Below are positions 16,047-22,804 of a stretch of 48,921 nucleotides of DNA, piece after piece. The DNA is from Chlamydiota bacterium (GTDB taxonomy: Bacteria > Chlamydiota > Chlamydiia > Chlamydiales > Rhabdochlamydiaceae): NCBI GenBank assembly GCA_026398435.1, contig JAPLSW010000046.1:1-48921 (forward strand), read 5' to 3'. A program made the translations under genes and the position numbers. The first letter of the stretch is position 1, and the number at the start of each line of letters is the position of its first letter. Under the pieces are notes generated by a model. That model saw only the letters and a program-made list of their open reading frames with translations, searched no databases and was not told the origin of the DNA.

Positions 16047-18101
16047 CTAATTGCCGCCGAACTTGCAGAGTTCTTTCCATGCAGATTCTCTATCTTGCCC
16101 CTCAAATAAATGCTCATTCAGTGTAAATATAGCTACTAAATCTCTTTTCGGAACCGACTCTAGTAGCATCTTGTAATTCTCCTCGAGTATTTTTGGAGCC
16201 TTGCCAGCTACCTCATGTAATATAAATTTTATGTCATCATCAGTTAATAAACAGGTCTGATCTTCTGCTGACTTAGCTCTGATTATCTGTCCAAAATTTT
16301 CGAAAAGTACTTGGGATGTAGTTTCGGGTAGCTTTTTCATTAATAACATAAAATTCTTAAGGAATTCTTCTGGGGAATTTTTAGCTATATTATTGATGAG
16401 TCTGTAAATATCCTTATTGGAAGTGTCTAAGGTTAGATTTTCGATATTTTCGAAAAATACAGAGGAGGTTTTCACAGGGAGCCTCGAGTATAAATTATGA
16501 GAACTACTTACAAAGGCTTTATAAGTTTCTTCTGGTAGTTCCTTTTCTAGTTCACTAAAACTCCCCAAAAATAACTCAGCCACCTCTTTTAGTTCTACTG
16601 CCAGAAATTTATTGAGGTTGTTTAGAAAAAGCTTATTTGTTTCACGCTTGTCTGTCAAAAGTAGAGGCTCTCTGTTTTCTAAAAATGTCCTTGTTACTCT
16701 TTGAGGCGATTCTGCATATAAGTTCCTGAAATTTTCTAAAAGTACTTTATGTGTTTCTTTAGGTAGATTCTCGTGTAGTTCACTGAAATTTTCCAAAAAC
16801 ACCTCTGTAGTCTCTTTCCGTTGTATCTCAAGAAACTTGCCCAGTTTATTTAGAAATAGTGCATTTGTTCCTTCTTTGGCTTCAGATAATAGTAGCGCTC
16901 TGTTTTTTAAAAATACAGCGACTGTCTCTTTAGGTAATTTGGAATAGATCTTATTAAAGCTATCCAAAAATAGTAGGGAGACGACTCTAGATGGAAATGC
17001 AGTATAGATTTTATCTAAATTTTCTAAAAATGCTTTATGTGTTTCATCGGGTAGAGTTTTCTCTAGTTCACTAAAATTTTTCACAAATAGCTCTGCAGTC
17101 TCTTTTGGGTCTGTCGCCAGAAACTTACCTAGTTTGTTTAGGAAAAGCTCGTTTGTCGCATTCTTAGATTGGGCGAGTAATTTTTCTCTATTTTGTAAAA
17201 ATGCAGAGACTGTTTCTTTCGGAAATATATCGTATAAAGTATCGAACTTCTCTAAAAATAAAGAGACTGATTTTTCAGGAAATTTGGAAGAGATTTTATC
17301 GAAATTCCTTAAGAATCTTATGGCTATGCCCGTTTGATTCATGGCGAATAGCTTTTCGAAATTATTAGTTATTACTGAGGCTGTTCGTGAAGGACTTGTC
17401 TTCATTAGAGTTTCAAAATTCGCGATAAACACGGCTACATGAGTATCGGAAACTTCTTCGTCACTGGCAAAATACTTTAAAAATGTTTCAGGATCTTTTT
17501 GCGCAGTTTCATTTAATCTACATGATTCAATAGTTGGATATGCTTCTTTGCAACTGGCTCTGTCGGTTAAAAGTGCTTCCGGATCTCTCTGCGTAGTTTC
17601 TGATAATGCAGTGGATAGGGCTTCTTGCAAGCGGATTTTAAAAGTATCCAGGTTCTTTACGTCAATATGCCAGCCAAAGATATTGGTAGAGTTCTTTTCG
17701 ACCAGTTTGGTTATAGCTTCAATAATTGCGGGGATTGAAAAATCTAAACTTTGGGAACTTGCCAGATCTTTAGAGAGTTGTATAAGGTCATTTATCCTAG
17801 ATGGCATTTTACGTTCAAAGTCTGTTTTATTTAACCGTTTAGCTATTTTATGAGCTGTTGTTTTTAGCTTGTCTGCAAAAGAGTCTATAGTAGAAATATT
17901 TTTAATAAGACTTTTCGTCCCTTCATCTAGAGGAAGGAAAAACTTGGGGATATATTTAAGGAAGAAATACCCAACAGTATGCCAACTAAATTTTTCATAT
18001 TTTTGGGTTTTTGAAGTTTGACCGGTTAGTAGGTTCTCAAGTGAAGTATCCTTACTTTGTCCTTGTATATCGCTGCGTGGTGTACCTATAGAATTGCTCA
18101 T
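16047..18101 (-). CDS. Protein of eighteen 19-residue helical repeats, candidate effector
   Basis: I do not recognise this 684-residue protein. Residues 225-567 consist of about 18 near-perfectly phased repeats of 19 residues (one of 20) with the pattern F-L-x-N-h-x-x-h-x-x-x-x-P-x-E-T-x-x-x, for example FLEKFDTLYDIFPKETVSA and FLNKLGKFLATDPKETAEL. Neighbouring repeats group into a higher-order block (types starting FLxNR, FLNKL, FxENF, FLENL) that recurs three times. The N-terminal 220 residues are non-repetitive, with a Ser/Thr/Gln-rich start and a hydrophobic patch at 44-57. There is no signal peptide. The repeat should form an alpha-solenoid, suited to protein binding. AT-rich flanks, a private promoter and the position in the accessory zone suggest a lineage-specific, possibly type III secreted protein; that role is inference. 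Confidence 0.75.
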   Translation of the reverse strand: MSNSIGTPRSDIQGQSKDTSLENLLTGQTSKTQKYEKFSWHTVGYFFLKYIPKFFLPLDEGTKSLIKNISTIDSFADKLKTTAHKIAKRLNKTDFERKMPSRINDLIQLSKDLASSQSLDFSIPAIIEAITKLVEKNSTNIFGWHIDVKNLDTFKIRLQEALSTALSETTQRDPEALLTDRASCKEAYPTIESCRLNETAQKDPETFLKYFASDEEVSDTHVAVFIANFETLMKTSPSRTASVITNNFEKLFAMNQTGIAIRFLRNFDKISSKFPEKSVSLFLEKFDTLYDIFPKETVSAFLQNREKLLAQSKNATNELFLNKLGKFLATDPKETAELFVKNFSELEKTLPDETHKAFLENLDKIYTAFPSRVVSLLFLDSFNKIYSKLPKETVAVFLKNRALLLSEAKEGTNALFLNKLGKFLEIQRKETTEVFLENFSELHENLPKETHKVLLENFRNLYAESPQRVTRTFLENREPLLLTDKRETNKLFLNNLNKFLAVELKEVAELFLGSFSELEKELPEETYKAFVSSSHNLYSRLPVKTSSVFFENIENLTLDTSNKDIYRLINNIAKNSPEEFLKNFMLLMKKLPETTSQVLFENFGQIIRAKSAEDQTCLLTDDDIKFILHEVAGKAPKILEENYKMLLESVPKRDLVAIFTLNEHLFEGQDRESAWKELCKFGGN

Positions 18102-18153
18102 AAGATTTCCTTTATTAGTATGTTTTATTATATATTATATCAATCTTTGTTAT

Positions 18154-18182
18154 ATTATAGAGCATCTTATAATATAGTTCAA
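18154..18182 (-). promoter_or_regulatory. Sigma-70-type promoter of the 19-residue-repeat gene
   Basis: On the minus strand TTGAAC (18182-18177), a 17-nt spacer and a perfect TATAAT (18159-18154). Transcription would start about 45 nt before the ATG at 18101, and AAGGAAAT is the ribosome-binding site. Confidence 0.7.
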
Positions 18183-18465
18183 AATCAATAATCAGTATAA
18201 TATTCATATTAGTTTATTTAAATAAATATTTACTGTTTTAGGCGGAGTTATTGATTTATTTTTAACTATGAGAGTGCTTTCTCAAGCGATAGATATAGTT
18301 GGCAAGTAATAAGTTTAAAAAAAAAGATTTTAAACTCTAAAGGAAGTGAGATGGTTATTTAATTCAGTATTTAGCTTACTTGAATTTTTTTGGGTGTTAA
18401 GAAGGGGGAATGGGATTATTTGGGGTTTTAGAGGAATATATGAGCCAGGGGGGGCAGTTGTCTTG
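18183..18465. other. AT-rich intergenic stretch
   Basis: This lies between the promoter of the repeat protein and the stop of the ankyrin-like gene. It is strongly AT-rich. A plus-strand open frame at 18346-18552 runs into the opposite gene and has no motif, so I call nothing here. Confidence 0.5.
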
Positions 18466-19350
18466 TTAAAATATAAATTTAACTTGGCGTTGTTTATAAC
18501 TAAGAGGTTGTCGTATCTCGGGATCTACTGCCAGATCTCGTGCCATGAGTAGTTTTCTTCCCACTAGGACTTTAAGTGTTTTATCAGCTCCACAGCGTAA
18601 TAGTAGCTTAATTTGAGTAACAATTCTTCTAGTTTCTGCGGATTCACTCGGATTGAGTCTAGCTAATTCCATAAGGGCTGTGAAATCATTTCTATTGCGT
18701 ATATTAATATTGAATCCATGAAGAGAGAGTAAGCCGGCTACAGCGCTATTTTGTAGGTGTGTCCAGAGAGTAACCTGTCTACAAGGTGTAATATCTACAG
18801 GGGTAAGGGTTTTGCTATTGAGTAAGTCTGCTATTTGTGGTTCATCTGTGCTCAGTAGAAAATAGGTGATTATGTCAGGTTCTCCATGCATAAGAAATCT
18901 AAAGACATCTTGGCTGCACCGTGCAGATAAGAGAGACTCTCCGTGAGTGTTTACGGTAATTACTGCATTCCTATAGCCTCTTTTCTTTACTAAGTCCTTT
19001 GCTGCTGTTAGATCATTTTGGATGCAATAAGTCGCTTCCCTTGACGGAAGCATTTCTGTTACATATTCAAGTACAGCTCTTTCTCCTGCAATTTTCCGAG
19101 TCAAGTACCTATCAAATACATGTGCAATAAGAGGAACTACCGCTAAGGGAATAAAGTATATTGTTCTAGGTGCAGCTATAGTTGCGCATAGGCTGATTGC
19201 AAGTATTGAGAAAGAACATAGCACAGCTCTCATAGCTCTTTTCTCAAGTAATTCTCTATCTACAATACAGGATTTCTTTACAAGTGCCGGCTTATAGCAA
19301 GTCCTTTGAAGACAGGTATTGCAACTTTGTGTAGAGATATTTGCTGTCAT
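18466..19350 (-). CDS. Ankyrin-like protein with bilobed membrane segment, candidate Inc/effector
   Basis: This 294-residue protein has a Cys-rich N-terminus (C10, C13, C18, C28), no signal peptide, and two adjacent hydrophobic segments (about 41-60 and 65-80) of the kind seen in Inc proteins. Weak ankyrin-type repeats follow (for example LLSLHGFNINIRNRNDFTAL at about 207-226 and IKLLLRCGADKTL at about 247-259). Such combinations fit a type III secreted protein that sits in the host vacuole membrane and exposes a protein-binding domain. GAGGGAAC precedes the ATG. It lies next to the displaced truB 3' fragment. The function is inferred from topology and weak repeats only. Confidence 0.6.
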   Translation of the reverse strand: MTANISTQSCNTCLQRTCYKPALVKKSCIVDRELLEKRAMRAVLCSFSILAISLCATIAAPRTIYFIPLAVVPLIAHVFDRYLTRKIAGERAVLEYVTEMLPSREATYCIQNDLTAAKDLVKKRGYRNAVITVNTHGESLLSARCSQDVFRFLMHGEPDIITYFLLSTDEPQIADLLNSKTLTPVDITPCRQVTLWTHLQNSAVAGLLSLHGFNINIRNRNDFTALMELARLNPSESAETRRIVTQIKLLLRCGADKTLKVLVGRKLLMARDLAVDPEIRQPLSYKQRQVKFIF

Positions 19351-19394
19351 GAAGTTCCCTCAAACACTTTTAGGGAAGATTGTAAGTGAGGTAT

Positions 19395-19543
19395 AAAGAT
19401 TCTTGCGAGAAGAATTTAGTTAAGGAACTGATTTTAACAGCAAAGAAGCAAAGTTGTGGTCAGCTGGGGGATTTTGTAAAAGAGATCCGTCTAGACAGTC
19501 TTTAAGATGAAAGCAGCCGCTGCGGGTTCTTACTAGATCGGAT
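19395..19543 (-). pseudogene. Duplicated 3' end of truB (truB' remnant)
   Basis: This 149-bp segment matches 21691-21839, the end of truB and the bases after it, with no gaps and about 9 mismatches. It still encodes the last 41 or so residues of TruB and its stop codon (19422-19420). Coding differences are conservative (Thr to Ser, Ser to Ala) and others silent, so the fragment looks like the end of a once-functional, slightly diverged truB rather than random decay. The two copies bracket 2147 bp with two genes, the layout expected after insertion of an element at the 3' end of truB. Confidence 0.85.
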
Positions 19544-19613
19544 CTTAAGCAGAATCTCTAATAGTTAATTTTAATGCAGAAAGGGTATTTAAAATTTTTG
19601 TATTACAAAAATT

Positions 19614-19955
19614 TTAGTAAAGACTTGTCGTTGCCTTTATTTCTGTAGCACCCAGTTCTTTAAGGTTATCTAAAAATAGGTTAACATTATCGATCCATTT
19701 AGATTGAGTTGCTTCAGGATTTTTTAGTAGAATGTCAACTGTAAATTTAGAATCGATAGTAAATATGCGCAATACGCCAAGGGTTGGGGAGGAAGCCCTA
19801 AGATATTCACCGGTACTTTCCTTGTCTCTTTTTGTCCAGGCTAGGTTAGTTTTATCCGCTAGAGCGGCCATTAGAGTATCTAAGTTAGCGTTGTATTGGA
19901 ACTCATAAGCTTGTAAGTAATAACTTGGTGTTGCTTGTACTGCGTCAGCCATCAT
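19614..19955 (-). CDS. Small protein of unknown function with private promoter
   Basis: This 113-residue protein matches nothing I recognise. It has no signal peptide or membrane segment, and looks like a mixed alpha/beta single domain (strand LGVLRIFTIDSKFTVDILL at about 59-77, helix WIDNVNLFLDNLKELG at about 86-101). Two Met codons open the frame; the second (19952) is an equal candidate. AGAGGAT is the ribosome-binding site. It has an excellent promoter of its own (19977-20005) although the larger upstream gene reads in the same direction. That pairing (big protein, small separately expressed partner) suggests a chaperone, immunity protein or antitoxin for the neighbour. This is inference from context only. 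Confidence 0.65.
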   Translation of the reverse strand: MMADAVQATPSYYLQAYEFQYNANLDTLMAALADKTNLAWTKRDKESTGEYLRASSPTLGVLRIFTIDSKFTVDILLKNPEATQSKWIDNVNLFLDNLKELGATEIKATTSLY

Positions 19956-19976
19956 AGTGATCCTCTGTTTCTTATA

Positions 19977-20005
19977 ATTATAACGTTTATATTTCGTTTG
20001 GTCAA
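19977..20005 (-). promoter_or_regulatory. Sigma-70-type promoter of the 113-residue gene
   Basis: On the minus strand TTGACC (20005-20000), a 17-nt spacer and a perfect TATAAT (19982-19977). The predicted start of transcription is only about 15 nt before the first ATG (19955). It lies between the two island genes, downstream of the large one. Confidence 0.75.
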
Positions 20006-20085
20006 CTCAAATAAAATACAATTGGTAGTAATTTATTGTACATTGTTTAAATTTTATTTTTCATCAAGACTCTTTTTTAGGGGGA

Positions 20086-21555
20086 TCATGCTGAGAATTG
20101 TATGGTAGAAACAAATGGATTATTTTCAATATTGACTTTGAAATCAACAAGATCATCCTCTGCTTCAGCGCCGAAAAGTTCATGACTCCAGCGGGTTTGA
20201 AAAGCTTCTAAATCTCTTCCTATGGGTGAATCATGAAACCCCATCCCGCCACCACTTTCAGCCCCGCCACCACTTTCAGCCCCGCCACCACTTTCAGCCC
20301 CGGCACTAGCTGATGCTGTGATTACTTTGTTTTTGAAAACGCTGTATTTCCCTTTCATAACAATCTTGGTGTTCACTGGAACTCCAGTATCTGCACATTT
20401 AATAGCAAGCGTCGGTGAAAAAATAGCGCAATCTAGATCAGAAGAATGGGACCAAGCCTTCAGCTCTTTCTTTGGATTTCCTGAAAATCCACTGGCAGCT
20501 GAGCCAAGCACATGAACTTCAGCATCATCAATTCCGTGTTTTTTAAATATAGCAGAAATACCTTCTCGAAAGTCTGTCCATTTCTCTATTCCATCAGCTA
20601 GTCTTGAAAAAGGTAGGGGAACTCTACCGATACCTGGCGAGCCATCTACTGCTAATTTTAATTGTTCAAGAGTAAATTCGATGGGGGATCCCATTTTAGG
20701 GCAGACGCATTCCTCTCCTGAACTCATTCTTTCCATAAAAGTTCCTTGGAGCTCAGTGATTACTCTATGACGTTCTGCAAATTTAGCTTCAATATCGAAG
20801 TCTCTTTCAAGGCCTGGAGGGGAAGAGATGGTTAATAAACGCTGCTCTTTAGGAGTATCGGAAGGAATTCTTAATTCACAGGGAATCAGATTGATGTTTT
20901 TATGTAAAAATCCATCTGTGCCTAATGTAAACCCATATTTATCAGGTTCTGCAAACAATTTGGTTACATCCTCTTGGGAAAGCTGTGCAAGGATTGTATG
21001 AGGCTGTCTATCATTCTCATTCCCACCTACATGACGAGCAATCGAACCGGAGAATCTACGATAGTTTGCAACTCCATCTTCGGAGGTGTCTCTTAACGTC
21101 ATATTTCTAGCGCGGCTGATGGTAATCTCATTAAATTGCAGCTTGCATGGAGCAATGTCTGTTATACCAGTAATATCTGTCGTAACACCAATACCAGCGG
21201 CTACTGGAACAACAGTAACATGAGGATGTTTTACTTCGGTAATGGGTGTACCTTGAGGAAGTGCTCCTTTACAGGCCATAATACCTAAGCGGGTAATATG
21301 TTCAGGAGGATAGCTGCCCAAATAGCAACCATCTTTCCCTTCAAGAACTTGAACTTCGGCTGTCGGCAAAAGGACCCTATCTCGAAGACTCGAACGCCGA
21401 GCAGGGGGTGTTTGATCTAGGGCATCGAGAGCTACTTGGCCAATTTTAGAATCGGTTGCTTCCTTTGCAGCCCCTGCCTCTGAAGGTTTCCCTGCCCCGC
21501 CGATTCCCTGTAATCTAGGATCCGGGTTTCCTGCTCCACTAATTGGTAAGCTCAT
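20086..21555 (-). CDS. Candidate effector/toxin with C-terminal nucleotidyltransferase-like domain
   Basis: The start taken is MSLPISG (GGGA just upstream); twelve more codons are open to 21591. The product has 489 residues. The N-terminus is Gly/Ala/Pro-rich and disordered, as in many type III secreted proteins. The middle is mixed and unrecognised. Near the C-terminus are the elements of a pol-beta-type nucleotidyltransferase: VLGSAASG (residues 349-356 from this start), SDLD at 372-375, and a possible third acidic residue D471 in LVDFKV. Between them a linker has three perfect 18-bp repeats (AESGGG). GSA...SDxD domains occur at the ends of polymorphic toxins and in AbiEii/MNT toxins. The protein is bracketed by duplicated truB ends with a small partner gene. 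Function is inferred, not known. Confidence 0.6.
   Translation of the reverse strand: MSLPISGAGNPDPRLQGIGGAGKPSEAGAAKEATDSKIGQVALDALDQTPPARRSSLRDRVLLPTAEVQVLEGKDGCYLGSYPPEHITRLGIMACKGALPQGTPITEVKHPHVTVVPVAAGIGVTTDITGITDIAPCKLQFNEITISRARNMTLRDTSEDGVANYRRFSGSIARHVGGNENDRQPHTILAQLSQEDVTKLFAEPDKYGFTLGTDGFLHKNINLIPCELRIPSDTPKEQRLLTISSPPGLERDFDIEAKFAERHRVITELQGTFMERMSSGEECVCPKMGSPIEFTLEQLKLAVDGSPGIGRVPLPFSRLADGIEKWTDFREGISAIFKKHGIDDAEVHVLGSAASGFSGNPKKELKAWSHSSDLDCAIFSPTLAIKCADTGVPVNTKIVMKGKYSVFKNKVITASASAGAESGGGAESGGGAESGGGMGFHDSPIGRDLEAFQTRWSHELFGAEAEDDLVDFKVNIENNPFVSTIQFSA
20248..20301 (-). repeat. Three perfect 18-bp tandem repeats (AESGGG linker)
   Basis: The 18-bp unit GCCACCACTTTCAGCCCC occurs three times in a row without change and encodes an AESGGG-type linker inside the nucleotidyltransferase-like protein. 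Perfect identity implies recent expansion and possible length variation between strains. Confidence 0.9.
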
Positions 21556-21715
21556 GATATTCCCATATTTTGTTAATTTAAATTTATACATACTATATTT
21601 AAAGTATAGAGTAAATTTTTTTTTTAAAACTAAGAGACGAGAACAGTTCTATGCATTTATTTTATGTTAATTTTATCTAAGGAGGGTCTTAAGGATTCTT
21701 GTGAGAAGAATTTAG

Positions 21716-22423
21716 TTAAGGAACTGATTTTAACAGCAAAGAAGCAAAGTTGTGATCGGAGGGGGGATTTTGTAAAAGAGTGCCGTCTAGACAGTCTTTA
21801 AGATGAAAGCAGCCGCTGCGGGTTCTTACTAGATCTGATAAATGCGCGCCACATCCAAGATCTTCCCCAATATCATAGGCAAGAGCTCTTACATAAGTTC
21901 CTTTGGAACAGGCTACATGAACTTTAAGGAAAGGATAGTCGTAGCTAAGGATATCGATTTTTACCGTTACTTCCCTGGCTTCACGCTCTATGGTAATGCC
22001 GTTTCTTGCAAGCTCATAGAGCTTTTTGCCGTTTACTTTTTTAGCAGAATACATGGGGGGAGTCTGCATTATTTTGCCTTGAAATTTTCCCACTACTTCT
22101 TGAATTTCTTCAAGTGTAGGGATCTTTTCAGAGGTTCTTAAGGTTTGACCTTCACAGTCGTAGGTGTCAGTGACAATACCAAAACGAATGACTGCTTCAT
22201 ATTCCTTATCCTGCACTAAAAACTGGTCGGACATCTTGGTATAGTGCTTACCAACAAGAAGAACCATAACCCCTGTAGCAAAGGGGTCTAGAGTTCCGGC
22301 ATGGCCGATCGTCTTTACTCCATAGATCCGTCTAAGCATAGCAACAAGATTAAAGGATGTTTTTCCTTTAGGCTTATTGACAAGGAGAATACCCGAAGGT
22401 TGTCTAAGAGGGTTGATCGTCAT
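21716..22423 (-). CDS. truB: tRNA pseudouridine-55 synthase TruB
   Basis: TruB converts U55 of elongator tRNAs to pseudouridine. The start MTINPLRQPSG is chosen because KPKGKTSFNLV must follow closely; 19 further codons upstream lie inside rbfA. The catalytic motif GHAGTLDPFATGVM (Asp in TLDP) and SAKKVNGKKLYELAR, KVHVACSKGTYVRALAYDIG are complete. At about 235 residues it is on the short side and lacks a PUA domain, as in several bacterial TruBs. The start overlaps rbfA by about 20 nt. Its last 124 nt plus the following 25 bp are duplicated at 19395-19543, so the functional 3' end may have been supplied by an inserted element. Confidence 0.94.
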   Translation of the reverse strand: MTINPLRQPSGILLVNKPKGKTSFNLVAMLRRIYGVKTIGHAGTLDPFATGVMVLLVGKHYTKMSDQFLVQDKEYEAVIRFGIVTDTYDCEGQTLRTSEKIPTLEEIQEVVGKFQGKIMQTPPMYSAKKVNGKKLYELARNGITIEREAREVTVKIDILSYDYPFLKVHVACSKGTYVRALAYDIGEDLGCGAHLSDLVRTRSGCFHLKDCLDGTLLQNPPSDHNFASLLLKSVP

Positions 22424-22793
22424 CTGGATTTGGAGCCCTTGATTTTTGTTCTTTATGTATGTTGCTGAGTAGGGATTCAATACGTATATGTTGCTCTACC
22501 GAATCATCGATCTTGAAGGTAAGTTCAGGGAAATATCTCATAACAACCTTTTTAGAAGATTGTACTGCAATAAACCCGGCAGCTGATTGAAGAGCTTCAA
22601 TTGTTTTTATTTTTTGTTCCGGTGTACCGATTACACTGACAGATACCTTAGCGTAGTGGAGATCATTTGTGATCTCCACGCCGGTAATAGTAACAAATTG
22701 AGGAAGGCGAGGATCTCTAACATCTCGCATAACTACTTCCGAAATTACTTCTTTTAGTAAGGAATTTAGTCTTACTGCCCGTTTTATTGCCAT
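22404..22793 (-). CDS. rbfA: 30S ribosome-binding factor RbfA
   Basis: This 129-residue protein has the RbfA KH-like fold: RLNSLLKEVISEVV, RDVRDPRLPQFVTITGVEITNDLHYAKVSVSV and FKIDDSVEQHIRIESLL are diagnostic. It helps mature the 5' end of 16S rRNA and is needed for 30S assembly, especially in the cold. It lies 11 nt after infB and overlaps truB, in the standard nusA-infB-rbfA-truB operon. Confidence 0.95.
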   Translation of the reverse strand: MAIKRAVRLNSLLKEVISEVVMRDVRDPRLPQFVTITGVEITNDLHYAKVSVSVIGTPEQKIKTIEALQSAAGFIAVQSSKKVVMRYFPELTFKIDDSVEQHIRIESLLSNIHKEQKSRAPNPDDDQPS

Positions 22794-22804
22794 AGCCCTA
22801 AATC

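Noticed and set aside
18346..18552. 68-codon plus-strand frame between the repeat protein and the ankyrin-like gene
   Set aside because: It overlaps the end of the opposite gene and has the composition of AT-rich chance sequence.
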